A stretch of 64,000 nucleotides of DNA from Marinobacter sp. THAF197a (GCF_009363275.1 NZ_CP045324.1:2542001-2606000); one strand, 5' to 3'. Numbered from the stretch's first letter, positions 44,534 to 55,231 are shown. The notes: generated by a model from the sequence alone, not told the origin. Translations and numbers: made by a program.

Positions 44534-47500
44534 TTAGAGCTTCATGATGAAGGCCAGCGCATAGTACGGCGGCAGGTTCTTGTCAGTGCCAGCCTCACCG
44601 GCAGAACTCACAGTCACTGTGTGGGTGTGAGCGCCTGTGGTGTTGGTGCTGAAGGTGTGGGTGTGAGCGCCGGACGAGGCCACAGGTGCTGAAGACGTAC
44701 CTGCGGTTCCGTTGGCACCATAACCTGTAACACGATCTTTGCGGTCGATGCCGGCCTGAGCGTAGATTGTTAGCGTGTGAGTGTGGGAACCAGCACTCGC
44801 GGTTGTACCGGAGTGACTGTGTGAGCCTGAGCTTTCGGTTGTGGCTGAATGTGTGTGCTCCACCACAACAGCGTCAGCAGAGCCTCCGGTATCACCTACG
44901 GCCCAGCGACCACCAGCACCTACCACAAAACGGTCTACCAGATTAGGCGTCCCGTTCTGCCCATCACACAACGCCCAGCCAGACGGCAGGTTCGTGATTA
45001 AACCAGACCACATGGCAATGATGCCGGCAGGAACACCCCGGTTAGTCTCTAGGGCGGACAGAAGGCCATCAACCTGAGTCTGTGTGTAGTAACGACCATC
45101 GTGATCACCAGATGTCCGGTGGTCATTCATAGCCTTTGCCTGGAGCAGGCTCACAGTACTGGTTGAAGTACGACTTGCAGTTGTGGAGTTGGGGATATTA
45201 CCCAGACCCACATCTTCCTTGGTTGTAGCCTGAGCACGTAGCCCAGAGTATGTGCCGGAGGTATTAGCCTTACCGTTCAGAGCGGTCTGTGTTGCCGTGG
45301 AGATAGGCTTGGCGAGGTCAGAAGTGTTATCCACGTTGCCCAGACCGACGTCAGCCTTGGTTTCAGCCTTTCGAGTGTCAAGACTGTTCAACGCTTCCTG
45401 CAGGTCAGTCACATTCGCAATCGTGTGATTATGGCTGTTATCAGCAACCGTGGCTGTGATCGTTACGTTGGTCGTGCCGTTGAAGCTCGCAGACCCTGTG
45501 ACAGCACCACCGAGGGCGATGGTACGAGCAGTTGCCAGTCTTGTTGCAGCCGTAGCCGTAGCCGTTGCGTTCAACTTGGAGTCAAGAGCTGTTTGTAAGC
45601 CTGTGACCTTACTAATGGTGTGGGAATGGGAGTCATCACCAACCACAGTTGCCAGGGTCACGTTCGCAGAACCGTCCACAGACGCTGAGCCCGTCACACC
45701 ACCTGTTAGGGTGATTGTCCTGGCGGTAGTCCACTTTGAGGCAGACACAGCGTTTGCTGTTTTGCCCAGGTAACGGGCGTCAGCTGCAGTGATGTCCGGG
45801 ACGTTCGCACTGGCGGTTCCAACAGCGCGTGTTGCTGCGGTTCCAAGACCCAAGGTTGAACGCATACCCGCTGCTGTAGTGTCATCCAACACCGTTGCGG
45901 CGAAAGTAGACACACCAGATGACGGGAAGAAATCACCGGATGCATTCAGAGCCGCAGTGCCTAGACCCAGCAGAGAGCGGCCAGCTGCAGCATCAACCAA
46001 GGCTGTTACAGACTCACCGAAGGTTGATACCTTGTTGGCACGGTAGAAGGCACTCGCATGGAGACCATCAACCAAGTCGGCATCAAGCCCTGAACCAGCT
46101 CCATCGACGGTCTTAATCTTTGTCAACACGTCGGAGGCGGTGTATCCGTCCTTCCGCTGGTAGATAGACGCGATGTCGGGAACATCAGTTGAACTGAGAA
46201 CGACGTCAGGGCCTGCCTTCCCGTTAACCGATGACACAAGGTTCGGAGGTAATAGGTTTGCAGACTCGTAGGCAAACGCATCGTTGATTGAGAGTTCCCA
46301 GCCAACGTCAACGAAGCCTACACCAGGAAGCGTACCAGCAGTATTGATAATCCAGTACTTACCTGCGTCACCTGTACCAGGACTTGTAATAGGTAGGGCA
46401 CCACCTGAGGCGTTCCACTGACCCACGTAAGTCTTTGCTCCTGAGGTAATAGCCCGAGCTTCGTCAGCGTAGGCTTTCGCAGACTTCAGTCCTGGTTCAA
46501 TTTCTCCTGTACCAACAGCCCATGAACGCGCAGTATTCTTCGAGGCCAGAGCCTCCGCAGCAGAGTTCGAGGCAGAACTTGCACTTGACGCCGAGGCAGA
46601 TGCGCTTGATGAAGCAGAACTCTCTGAAGCTCCGGCAGCATTAGCAGACGCTACAGCTAAATCCTTGGCAGCAACCGTGACGTCCTTATCGGCGGCTACA
46701 GTTACCTGTGCCGATACAGCCGCGTCCTTGGCAGCAACAGCTGCGTTTCTTGCCGTCGTGGCTTCAGAGGCCTTGGTTGTAGCTGTAGTTGCAGCTGTTT
46801 GTGCTGTAGCGTTGGCCGCAACCGCCGCAGTTTCAGCGTCTGAAGCTAAAGAGGCCGAGATTGCCGCTGCCGATTCGTAACCAGCAGCCGCAGTAGCTGC
46901 AGCTTGTGCCGCTTGCTTCTGAACCAGAGCATCAGCAGCAGCAGCCTGGGCGTCAAACCTGTCGTTATCAGCATTGGCCTCAGACAGAGCAGCGTTGTTT
47001 GCAGCCTGTACCGCTTGGTTCCTTGCATCAGTTGCAGTCAAAGCATCCTGTTCAACACGGGTAGCCTCAGTGACCACCGTGTCGTGGAGGGTTTGAACTA
47101 CATTCCGAAGACCCTGAGCCTTTGTCGCATGGTGCAACGCAGAGTAAGAGCCCGGAGACACCGGAGAGTCCACAGCCTTTTCAGACCATTCTGCAGCTCT
47201 AACCGCATGATGCTTGGCTGAATACAGAGAAGGGTCTACCTGAACCCCAGGAGCTTCCTCAGCCCACTTACGGGCTTTCAACTCATGGTTCAACGCAGCG
47301 TTCTTGGAGTTCTCGGCCTGAATCTTGAAGGTCTCTGCATCAGAAACCTTAGACAGAACAACGGTCTTCGTGGCCTCAACCTGATCGGCCTTGGTCAGGA
47401 CGATGTCAGTCTTCTCCAGAACCAGCTCTTTGGCGGACTCAGCAGCTAACATGTGCTCAGTAGCGAGAGTTCGGCTCTCCAAGGCACCCTGAGCGTATGT

Positions 47501-48067
47501 GTTTGCCAGCTGTGACTTAGCATCAGCGTTGGCCGCAGCAGAAGCCGCAGCCGTAGCACTTGCAGAGGACGCAGCCTTATCAGCTGTGATGCCATTACGC
47601 AGAGCAGAGTTGATACCATACTGGTCGTCAACGTACTGACGGTTTGCACCATCAGTCGGGAGCAACGGGAAGGCCAAATCCTTCAACCGGCGGTCACTCA
47701 TTGAGAATGAACCGTCAGGCTGGGGCTTGATGCTGTCCCTAGCCAAGTCGTAGGCTTCCTGCATGGCGTAGAACACTTGGTCTGCGCTGTCGTCCAAGTC
47801 TTTCTCGGTCAACTCCGCAGCATTCACGAAGTCAACCACTCGGCTCTCCAGGAAGGTATCCCGGAACACAGTAACAACCTCTGAGCCATTGAGGGGGTTA
47901 TTCAACTTGATCGTGTGTGAGTCGAGAAAAACGAAGTCAAAGGTCTCAGCGCCATCAATGCTCACATGCACGTCAGACCTGTTGACATAGTCAAAGTCGA
48001 ACACAAAGGTGTCATCCCCGAGGACGGTACTGTCGTAGATCGTCCTGGAGTAATAGCTTTCTGCCAT
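44534..48067 (-). CDS. Tail fibre protein (T7 gp17-like N-terminus)
   Basis: A 1,177-residue receptor-binding protein. The N-terminal 150 residues (YYSRTIYDSTVLGDDTFVF...) match the domain that attaches T7-type fibres to the tail. Residues about 160-560 are an Ala-rich coiled coil. Then come repeats with HSHTISKVTGLQTALDSK and HNHTIANVTDLQEALNS. A tail-collar-like domain (GIIAMWSGLITNLPSGWALC, then DGQNGTPNLVDRF) precedes a tip with repeated His-x-His pairs (HTH, HSH), ending NLPPYYALAFIMKL. Such pairs bind iron in T4 gp37-type fibre tips. Confidence 0.9.
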   Translation of the reverse strand: MAESYYSRTIYDSTVLGDDTFVFDFDYVNRSDVHVSIDGAETFDFVFLDSHTIKLNNPLNGSEVVTVFRDTFLESRVVDFVNAAELTEKDLDDSADQVFYAMQEAYDLARDSIKPQPDGSFSMSDRRLKDLAFPLLPTDGANRQYVDDQYGINSALRNGITADKAASSASATAAASAAANADAKSQLANTYAQGALESRTLATEHMLAAESAKELVLEKTDIVLTKADQVEATKTVVLSKVSDAETFKIQAENSKNAALNHELKARKWAEEAPGVQVDPSLYSAKHHAVRAAEWSEKAVDSPVSPGSYSALHHATKAQGLRNVVQTLHDTVVTEATRVEQDALTATDARNQAVQAANNAALSEANADNDRFDAQAAAADALVQKQAAQAAATAAAGYESAAAISASLASDAETAAVAANATAQTAATTATTKASEATTARNAAVAAKDAAVSAQVTVAADKDVTVAAKDLAVASANAAGASESSASSSASASASSASSASNSAAEALASKNTARSWAVGTGEIEPGLKSAKAYADEARAITSGAKTYVGQWNASGGALPITSPGTGDAGKYWIINTAGTLPGVGFVDVGWELSINDAFAYESANLLPPNLVSSVNGKAGPDVVLSSTDVPDIASIYQRKDGYTASDVLTKIKTVDGAGSGLDADLVDGLHASAFYRANKVSTFGESVTALVDAAAGRSLLGLGTAALNASGDFFPSSGVSTFAATVLDDTTAAGMRSTLGLGTAATRAVGTASANVPDITAADARYLGKTANAVSASKWTTARTITLTGGVTGSASVDGSANVTLATVVGDDSHSHTISKVTGLQTALDSKLNATATATAATRLATARTIALGGAVTGSASFNGTTNVTITATVADNSHNHTIANVTDLQEALNSLDTRKAETKADVGLGNVDNTSDLAKPISTATQTALNGKANTSGTYSGLRAQATTKEDVGLGNIPNSTTASRTSTSTVSLLQAKAMNDHRTSGDHDGRYYTQTQVDGLLSALETNRGVPAGIIAMWSGLITNLPSGWALCDGQNGTPNLVDRFVVGAGGRWAVGDTGGSADAVVVEHTHSATTESSGSHSHSGTTASAGSHTHTLTIYAQAGIDRKDRVTGYGANGTAGTSSAPVASSGAHTHTFSTNTTGAHTHTVTVSSAGEAGTDKNLPPYYALAFIMKL

Positions 48068-48070
48068 TCA

Positions 48071-51000
48071 TTAATCCCGTAATACAGAATTGTTGATGTA
48101 ATGGAAGCCGTACCATGAGTTGGTCGGGATTGACCGCCAGAGTCTCTGGATGTCTTGTTCCCCGAAGTTGCCCATAGCGGCATTACCAGCGGATTTGGTG
48201 ATGTTTTCGATGGTGGTCAGCCACGGTGCTGAGAACAGAGCGCCCTCAAGTGACTGGTAGCGTTGGCCGAAGGTTGGGAACCCGAAGGGGGCCGCAGCTT
48301 TGTTCCAGATGGAGAATGCTCCACCGAGACTTGTGGTGTAACCCAAGGCTCCCTGCCAGTAGGCATGACCACCGAACTGCCGTTCCCGCCATTCGTCTTT
48401 CTCTCGTTCAGACATGCCGGCAGCTTTGATTTCGTTACGGGCCGTGTACCACATGGCACCACCCACGATTTCACCCATGAGGGTCAGCCACGTCTCGGCC
48501 CTGTTCCAGTTAGCCACCTTGTTGCCCAGGCTCTTGTAGAGGCCAGACAGCAGAAGTTGCTGGAACTGGAAGAGAAACTGCTCGACCGTGGCGTTAAAGA
48601 AGACCACACGTTCACCGGCTAGAATCTTCAACACCTGATTGGAGTTCATCCGGTACAAACCTGAGAGGAAGGCTTCCCGTGTGTCTGTGTCCCACTTGTC
48701 GAAGTTGACCGTATGGATTGTCTCACCGAATTTACCCTTGGTTCCCTCGGCATGTTTTGACAGGTAGTCAATGGCCTTGGCGTATTGCTCCTCGCTCATT
48801 CCCATCTCTGTCCGAGTGAAAAGCATCCTGCCCTTGTTTCTGGCCATCTCAACGCTCTTGTCGATTGACATATAGAACGTGGTCTGACGTGACCAACGGT
48901 CGAATGGCGCCATTAGGGAAGCCACAGCGAAGCCCTTGGAGGCATCATGCATGTGGCGTGAGAACCAAGACCCCTGGCCATACATTCCAGTTTCTTCGTA
49001 TAGGTTGAAGTAGTGGTTGTAGAACAGGTTGTCGACGTTGAAGCCGAACTTCTCGAACTCCTTGGCCAGCTTCACAGAGCCTTGGCCACGGATTGCCGGC
49101 ACAGACTTCAGAGCTGTCAGTACACCACCACGGGCGATTGCTCCCACCAGTTCTGCCATACCAGCCAGACCAGCCATACCCAGCATCTGAAGGCTTGAAA
49201 CCTGAAGCAGGTTCCCTGCCCATTCCTTCTGCTTGTCTGTCAGTCCACGGAAGTGGATTGGATGCCCGTTGACCATGGTTATGGCGTCATCGAAGATTTC
49301 CAGTTCCTTCTTGATGGCCACATCGTCTAGGTTCTGAGCCTTGAGTTCCTTCTCGATACTACGCCGGAGGTCATTGATAGCCTTTGGACTGTTCAGCCCT
49401 TTTTCTGCCAGAGCTGCTGCTCCCTCCATCTTGCGGACATACATCTCGGACACCTGGAAGATGTTCATGTTGAGCATGTCTGCAATGGAGACTGAGCCGT
49501 CGTCACTCCTGGCATAGATGTCCAGATCAAGCCGTGGCTTCAGCCTGTCGATAACGTCAAGCTTGTTCTTCCCGTTGGTCTCCTTCTTGTTTTTCTTGAG
49601 GTAGGCGAAAGTTTCCTCAGCAACCTCATCGACCGACTTCCCTGCCCTGGCTGCTTCGGTTTCCAGAACCTCGGTCATGAACTCCTTGAACTTGTCGGCA
49701 TCCTCGAAGATGTCATCCATGACCACCCGACCGTTCGATGCCGCTTCAGCCACACCCCGAGCGATTAACTCGGCAGCGCCTTTGGGCATCTCAGGGTCTT
49801 TGTTAATCAGACCGTTACGGATGGACTGAATCACACGGTCATCACCATGAGCCTGCTTTGCGGCAAACATCTTGGCCTTGTCCCAGATGCGTGGTAGGTA
49901 GCCCTTGTCGTAAGCCAGACCACTGGTTCCCTTAACACCGAAACGCTGGGCATCATGGAACGCACCTTTCATCCGTTCGTCCACAATCTCCAGCATCTTG
50001 CGTAGGTGGGGGTTATCAGGGGTCGTGCCCATCATCCTTTGGTGCGACAATTCGTTTGACACCTCAGACAACGCCTTGTGAACCTTGTGTCTGGTGGCGA
50101 TATTCCAGCGGTTGATGCCTTGTTCCTTCAGGTAAGCACGGAAGGCCTGAGCCAGTTCCCGGTTCTTCGGGGCAATCAGGTTCTCAACCCGGCGTTGGGC
50201 GTTGACGTCTGCAGCATTAAGTTGAACGTCATCCTGCCTACGGATACCGTTTGACAGAAGCTTATGACCCCAGTTACGGAGTGTCTGAGAGTTAGCCTTC
50301 TGGGTCTTGCCCCAGTAGTCATAACGCAGCATCCCCTTGATTTGCTCACGGTCAGGCAGGGTATCTTCCATCACGTTGACTGCAGACTGTTGAGCTGGCG
50401 ACATCTCCTCTACCGCTTCAGGCGCGAGGTCAGGACTTTCAGTCTTAACTTCAGCCTGTTTAGCAATGCGAGCTTGCATCTCAGCCTCTACGTCCTTGAG
50501 ACTCGAAGGCATCTCCATCTTACTCAGCCGTGCAATCTCAGCGTCTGCCTTGGCGATCTGAGCCTGGAGGTCTGCAATCTCTCGGGCGTTCTTCTTGGCC
50601 TTACCCTTGGAACGCTTGGCATCACCCTCAGCCTTCTCAAGCTTCAACTGGAGGGTCACCTTATCGTCCTGAACCCTTGCCATGGTTGATTCACGGCGTA
50701 CCCAATCCTCAACCCGACTCAACTCAGACTCAGCATTCCTGGCCTCTACATCACGCCCAAGTTTGGTCTTGACCCTATCTAGGCTCTCCGTCAGGGTTTC
50801 AATCCGTGAGTTAAACGACGCGACTTCCTCAACCTTACCTACGGTCTTGCCTTTACGGTTTGCGATGAGGTCATTCTTCTGGGTTTGAAGTTCAGCGATC
50901 TGGTCAAGCAGTATTCGCTCTTCAGCCACCAGTGCCTTGTTCGTCCCTCGGTCGTTCTTGTTGCCTGCCCTGGCAGTGAGTCCAGCCTTAACACCATCTA

Positions 51001-52021
51001 CCATTTCCTCGTAGCTCAGCTCTCGGATAATGGGCTTCACGGCTTCCTGAACCTCACGGTCAACGACCTTTTGTGAGGCCACAGCAACATCCTCAAGCAT
51101 GGCATCCGCTAAATCCGTCTTCGCCATAGTCGCGAGGTCAATACTTCTTGACGCACCTCGAAGTGCCAGACCCCCAAGTGGCCCAATCAAAGCTGCAGCA
51201 ATGGCAGTGTCTACCATCGCGTCATGGCCATTATAGGTATCCTGTGTCTTCGCAACCAAGGCGTTATAGCCGGCAGCTTCTGCCAGAGGTAGACCCAGGT
51301 ATTCCATAGCCTTAGCGGTCTTCATGGCCGTGCGTGATAACTGGAGGGTTCTGACCGATGCATTAATCGCAGAGCCTGCACCCAGTGTTCCAAGGGTCAT
51401 CCCCCAGAACGTGGTGTCACCAAGCATTGCAGCCATTTCCGCTTGCAGCATGTGGCCGATACCAGCACCTGAAAACTCTGACATCAGCTCATGTTCTTGC
51501 TTTAGGTTGCCAGCAATACGTTGAGCCATGGAAAGATTCACGGGGTTTTCCCGGAAGAATTTCTCCTGGTAATCCCTCGGAAGGTCAGAAATCAGGCTCT
51601 TCACCTCGTCAGACTTGAGGTTAAAGTTGGGGTCTTCTTCCTCGTCTGCGAACAGGTTGTCCATGTTGACCGCCCGGAATGGCACAAGCTTGGCAGCCAT
51701 TGGCAGAACCTTGAGGTTGCCCTCGACGTCACCATACTGTTCACGCAGGCGTTCGTAACTCTGCGCCCGAAGGTTCTGAGCCTTCAGTTTGGCGGCATAG
51801 CCACCATCCTGGTACATAGGAGCAGAGAGTGGGTTTCCCGGAACCTCAGGAGTCCTGGCCTGAGCCGGACTCATGGTTGGGACGCGGGGAGCTTCCTCCG
51901 CAGGTTTATCCAGCCCATAGCGGGACATGATGTTTTGAGCGTCGGCCTCTGCACCCATGTCCACAGCCTGATTGAACAGACGGTGAGCTTGGGCTACGAG
52001 TTGCTCCCTACGTTCATCCAT
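48071..52021 (-). CDS. Internal virion protein D (T7 gp16-like)
   Basis: At 1,316 residues it is the size and position of gp16, which is ejected first and forms the channel for genome entry. The N-terminal part does not show an obvious lytic transglycosylase motif. The middle is strongly helical with coiled coils (residues 390-520), and the C-terminal 300 residues include LFTRTEMGMSEEQYAKAIDYL and the SIPTNSWYGFHYINN ending seen in this family. It starts 10 bp after the gp15-like gene. Confidence 0.85.
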   Translation of the reverse strand: MDERREQLVAQAHRLFNQAVDMGAEADAQNIMSRYGLDKPAEEAPRVPTMSPAQARTPEVPGNPLSAPMYQDGGYAAKLKAQNLRAQSYERLREQYGDVEGNLKVLPMAAKLVPFRAVNMDNLFADEEEDPNFNLKSDEVKSLISDLPRDYQEKFFRENPVNLSMAQRIAGNLKQEHELMSEFSGAGIGHMLQAEMAAMLGDTTFWGMTLGTLGAGSAINASVRTLQLSRTAMKTAKAMEYLGLPLAEAAGYNALVAKTQDTYNGHDAMVDTAIAAALIGPLGGLALRGASRSIDLATMAKTDLADAMLEDVAVASQKVVDREVQEAVKPIIRELSYEEMVDGVKAGLTARAGNKNDRGTNKALVAEERILLDQIAELQTQKNDLIANRKGKTVGKVEEVASFNSRIETLTESLDRVKTKLGRDVEARNAESELSRVEDWVRRESTMARVQDDKVTLQLKLEKAEGDAKRSKGKAKKNAREIADLQAQIAKADAEIARLSKMEMPSSLKDVEAEMQARIAKQAEVKTESPDLAPEAVEEMSPAQQSAVNVMEDTLPDREQIKGMLRYDYWGKTQKANSQTLRNWGHKLLSNGIRRQDDVQLNAADVNAQRRVENLIAPKNRELAQAFRAYLKEQGINRWNIATRHKVHKALSEVSNELSHQRMMGTTPDNPHLRKMLEIVDERMKGAFHDAQRFGVKGTSGLAYDKGYLPRIWDKAKMFAAKQAHGDDRVIQSIRNGLINKDPEMPKGAAELIARGVAEAASNGRVVMDDIFEDADKFKEFMTEVLETEAARAGKSVDEVAEETFAYLKKNKKETNGKNKLDVIDRLKPRLDLDIYARSDDGSVSIADMLNMNIFQVSEMYVRKMEGAAALAEKGLNSPKAINDLRRSIEKELKAQNLDDVAIKKELEIFDDAITMVNGHPIHFRGLTDKQKEWAGNLLQVSSLQMLGMAGLAGMAELVGAIARGGVLTALKSVPAIRGQGSVKLAKEFEKFGFNVDNLFYNHYFNLYEETGMYGQGSWFSRHMHDASKGFAVASLMAPFDRWSRQTTFYMSIDKSVEMARNKGRMLFTRTEMGMSEEQYAKAIDYLSKHAEGTKGKFGETIHTVNFDKWDTDTREAFLSGLYRMNSNQVLKILAGERVVFFNATVEQFLFQFQQLLLSGLYKSLGNKVANWNRAETWLTLMGEIVGGAMWYTARNEIKAAGMSEREKDEWRERQFGGHAYWQGALGYTTSLGGAFSIWNKAAAPFGFPTFGQRYQSLEGALFSAPWLTTIENITKSAGNAAMGNFGEQDIQRLWRSIPTNSWYGFHYINNSVLRD

Positions 52022-52031
52022 TTACTTCTCC

Positions 52032-54182
52032 TTATTGCAGACCCCTGCGTCCTCCCATACGGAGTTGTTGCAGCTGGTCGTAGGTTGAAAGTTCATCTTT
52101 AGGTTTGATTGGTGACCTGAGGTCATTCACACGGTCTCGTTCTTCCGAGAGAGCCTTGGCTTCAGTATCCAGACGTGACCTGCGGTTGGTGCCATACTCA
52201 ATGACTTCATCCAGACTATATGAGCGACCGCCCAGAGGCAGGCCAGTCTTGTCCGTCATGGTGATGACACCAGTTGGCTGGATGATCACGGTCACATCGC
52301 TTGGACTGTAATCCGTGGCGTACTTGAGGTTATGAGTCTGCAGGCCGTACCCGATGAAGCTGTTGAGAACTTCTTTAGGCGTATCCTCAGGCCTGAGGTA
52401 CGGAAGACCTGTCTTTTCGTCAGGAACCCCAACGGCATCCAGCAGTGCATCACTCATAACCTCCTGGAGCTGAGGAGCACCTGCGCCATATACCGGTCTA
52501 CCCCATGAGAAGACCCCATCATCCAACTCTCCGGCCTTAGCTTTCAGGATGTTCCTGGCGGCTTCGTCTGCTGTCTTTAGGGGTAGCATTGAGTACTTGG
52601 CCAGGAGTTGACGGTACTCAGAGATCATCTGAGGTGGAAAGTCGTCTGCAAAGTCAGCAACCTTCTCGTCAATACCAGAGGCTGTATGTGAGGGGTCTCT
52701 GGCCATCTTGTCGCGGTACTGGTGGTCTGTGGCAGCGCGAAGACCCATTTCCCGACTACCGAAGGCCTGTGAGAATACGACCATATCTTGGAGTCTTGCC
52801 CTTTGGGTCTCATCCTTTAACTGGTCTTGAATCAACGCGAACTCATTTCCACCATAGGCTTGAGCCCATGTATCCCATGGAGCTGGGTTGCCGTCTTGTG
52901 GGAGCAGAAGTTGACCTGAGGCACCAGCCAGTACCCCGTCTTCTGGGTTTGCATCTGGCGGTAATACCGTGGTTGCCAGACCGACGAGTTGGTTCTGGAC
53001 TTCGATAGGACGCATACGGATTGAGCGAGCCAGCATGTCCTGGGCCTCAGCAATCTCAAATGGGTCACCACTTTCAGCGGCCTCAGCCATGCGCTCCTGA
53101 GCCGATTGGAAGAACTGCTGGGTAGCCTGTCGTTCAATCTTCTCACGTTCAGACTCTTTGATATCTCGGAGCTTACCCACCTCCTGGACGTAATGCCTGA
53201 GCTGGTCACGACTCTGGATTGACCCATCGAAGAGCTTGGGGTACACATCCATCGTAGACACACCGTCGGTCAGTTTCCTCAGCATGTACTGACGGTACTT
53301 GTCGGCGTCTACACCATCGGAGAACAACTTGTTCTGGATGCCCAACTGTACGTGAGACTCAATGGTTTGAGCCGTGGTATTCGGGTCGAGAATGAGCCCA
53401 TCACCCTCTTCTGTATAGGCTTGCTTGACGGCAGCAACCCGTGCTTTCTCAAGACCAGCGGTAATGGTTCCACGTAGCTGGGTCACAGCGTTGACACCCT
53501 GAGCTGTCTTCGCGTCGAACATCTTGTCCAACTGGTCAGCCAACTCGAAGTCACCACCTTTAACCCTGGCGTCCAGGTGACCCACCATTAGGGCCTCATA
53601 CTCCTCGGGGGTGTACTTGTAGTAACCCTCGGGGTCTGTGTACTCGGCTCTCAGCTCAGTCATTGCCGCTGTCAATGCCTCGGGATTGTCCCGGTTCATC
53701 TCAATGGTGCCGGCCAGGGCGTCAACCGCGAGGTTCTGACGGTCTAGTTCAAGCTTCGCGTATTGCTTGTTGGTTGCATCTCCCCACAACTCGTCGTCCA
53801 GGCTCTGGTAGAGCTGGGCCTTGGTCTCAGGGTTATCAATCTCAGCAAACATGTTGTGGTAGGAGTCCAGACCCTTCACGTAGTCGAGGATGACCTCAGG
53901 CTTCTCACCTTCGAGGTTGGCCTCTTTGATGGCGTTCTGGATTTCCGGCAGATAGCGCATACGGCGTGACACCGACATGTGCTTGTCTCGGGTGTCAATC
54001 TCCCGCTGTTGCTCTGCCACGTACTGCTTCCGCATGTTTCCGACTGAACCCATGGAGTCCAGGATGCGGGTTGAAGCTTCTGCCTCCCGTCCGGACTGAC
54101 GAATACCCTGAGTGTTTGGTGCATAGGCCAGTCTTTGCTGGTTTGGGGCAGAGTAGATTTGACGTCTTGGTTGTTCGCTCAA
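52032..54182 (-). CDS. Internal virion protein C (T7 gp15-like)
   Basis: 716 residues, near the length of T7 gp15 (747), between the gp14-like and gp16-like genes. Largely helical, with no signal or membrane segment. N-terminus MSEQPRRQIYSAPNQQRLAY is typical of podovirus core proteins. It is assigned mainly by position and size. Confidence 0.8.
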   Translation of the reverse strand: MSEQPRRQIYSAPNQQRLAYAPNTQGIRQSGREAEASTRILDSMGSVGNMRKQYVAEQQREIDTRDKHMSVSRRMRYLPEIQNAIKEANLEGEKPEVILDYVKGLDSYHNMFAEIDNPETKAQLYQSLDDELWGDATNKQYAKLELDRQNLAVDALAGTIEMNRDNPEALTAAMTELRAEYTDPEGYYKYTPEEYEALMVGHLDARVKGGDFELADQLDKMFDAKTAQGVNAVTQLRGTITAGLEKARVAAVKQAYTEEGDGLILDPNTTAQTIESHVQLGIQNKLFSDGVDADKYRQYMLRKLTDGVSTMDVYPKLFDGSIQSRDQLRHYVQEVGKLRDIKESEREKIERQATQQFFQSAQERMAEAAESGDPFEIAEAQDMLARSIRMRPIEVQNQLVGLATTVLPPDANPEDGVLAGASGQLLLPQDGNPAPWDTWAQAYGGNEFALIQDQLKDETQRARLQDMVVFSQAFGSREMGLRAATDHQYRDKMARDPSHTASGIDEKVADFADDFPPQMISEYRQLLAKYSMLPLKTADEAARNILKAKAGELDDGVFSWGRPVYGAGAPQLQEVMSDALLDAVGVPDEKTGLPYLRPEDTPKEVLNSFIGYGLQTHNLKYATDYSPSDVTVIIQPTGVITMTDKTGLPLGGRSYSLDEVIEYGTNRRSRLDTEAKALSEERDRVNDLRSPIKPKDELSTYDQLQQLRMGGRRGLQ

Positions 54183-54185
54183 GGT

Positions 54186-54779
54186 TTAACCTCCAGGTTT
54201 CGGAATCGTTAGGGTTGAGACCCCAGCGTTCTTGGTTGCTACTGTGGCACCTTCAAGAGGCTTTGAAGCCATCCCTGAGCCAAACTGAGCACCAGAGACA
54301 CCGCCTTGGATACCTGCTTGAATTGCTGACATCCATGAGAACTTTGGAGTCTGGGTCTGACTTGTGATTCGGCTCTGGGTTGAGAACTGGTTACCCTGAA
54401 TGTCCTCGGAGTAGGAAGCCCTGGAGTTCTTGAAGTTGGCGTCCAGCGTTGCCAGAGCCCGTTGAGCTTGCTCATTGATTGCCCGGATAATGTTCTCAGT
54501 GGAACGTCCGGTCACACCCGAGGCTGCTCCAGCGGTTCTGGCTGCACCTTGAGCCTGCAGTCGTTCGAGCATGGTGTTAATCCGGTCACCCTGGATTACC
54601 TGCTCAATCTGCATCTGCTGGGTCGATCTGCCACGGTTCTGATACATCAGGCCTGTGACTTCACTGTCTCGCATCTGCTTGTTGTACTTAGAGGCAGCCT
54701 TGATTGCGGCCCTTTGACTGGCGATGTTGAAGCCAATACCCAGCACCGCACCTGCGCCACCACCTGCTGCTGCGCTCAT
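54186..54779 (-). CDS. Internal virion protein B (T7 gp14-like)
   Basis: 197 residues, matching T7 gp14 (196). A Gly/Ala-rich hydrophobic N-terminus (SAAAGGGAGAVLGIGFNIAS) is followed by a helical region with many Gln and Arg and a Gly-rich segment near the end (GIQGGVSGAQFGSGMAS). gp14 forms an outer-membrane pore during ejection. Its start overlaps the stop of the gp13-like gene by 4 bp. Confidence 0.8.
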   Translation of the reverse strand: MSAAAGGGAGAVLGIGFNIASQRAAIKAASKYNKQMRDSEVTGLMYQNRGRSTQQMQIEQVIQGDRINTMLERLQAQGAARTAGAASGVTGRSTENIIRAINEQAQRALATLDANFKNSRASYSEDIQGNQFSTQSRITSQTQTPKFSWMSAIQAGIQGGVSGAQFGSGMASKPLEGATVATKNAGVSTLTIPKPGG

Positions 54780-55231
54780 GCATAACTCCTGTGAATAAAA
54801 ACGAAGGGTTCACCGGAACCCATGAAGTTGGTGTCAATCACACTCTCGGTGAAACCAATAGTTGCCAGCCAAAGACGGGAGGTCTCGTTAGCTAAGGCAA
54901 CCCAGTTACAGAGGTGTGTGTATTTTGAGACCCATTGGCGGGTCATAATGTGGGAGAGCTTGAGGAAGGACTTGCGGCACTGCGGGAGTCGGTCATCAGT
55001 CAATAACCAGACGCCATACCACTCACCATCTAAGGGTGTAACCCCAGAGATTCCCAGAACTGAACCGTCGAGGACGAGTGTTACAAGTTCCAGGCTATCC
55101 TTGATACTCTCTTGCAAAGCAGCCAGTGGTTCTAGGCCTGAGGCACAGTAACACTCGTACACGTCGATTTCTTTGAGTCTGGGAGCCAGTTCAACCTCGT
55201 CTCCACTCTCGTAGGGACGAAGCTCAAGCAT
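54776..55231 (-). CDS. gp13-like internal virion protein (GNAT-like fold, DUF2833)
   Basis: 151 residues from ATG 55231, which overlaps the tail tubular B stop (TGATG). The pattern LELRPYESGDEVEL...GISGVTPLDGEWYGVWLLTDDRLPQ...NWVALANETSRLWLATIGF is that of the T7 gp13/DUF2833 group, an acetyltransferase-like fold used structurally. The open frame to 55270 is not needed. Confidence 0.78.
   Translation of the reverse strand: MLELRPYESGDEVELAPRLKEIDVYECYCASGLEPLAALQESIKDSLELVTLVLDGSVLGISGVTPLDGEWYGVWLLTDDRLPQCRKSFLKLSHIMTRQWVSKYTHLCNWVALANETSRLWLATIGFTESVIDTNFMGSGEPFVFIHRSYA

Noticed and set aside
46171..46196. GATGTCGGGAACATC inside the tail fibre gene, similar to the candidate phage promoter
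   Set aside because: Only the GATGTCGGGA part matches, flanks differ, and the bases are explained by the coding sequence VPDIAS.
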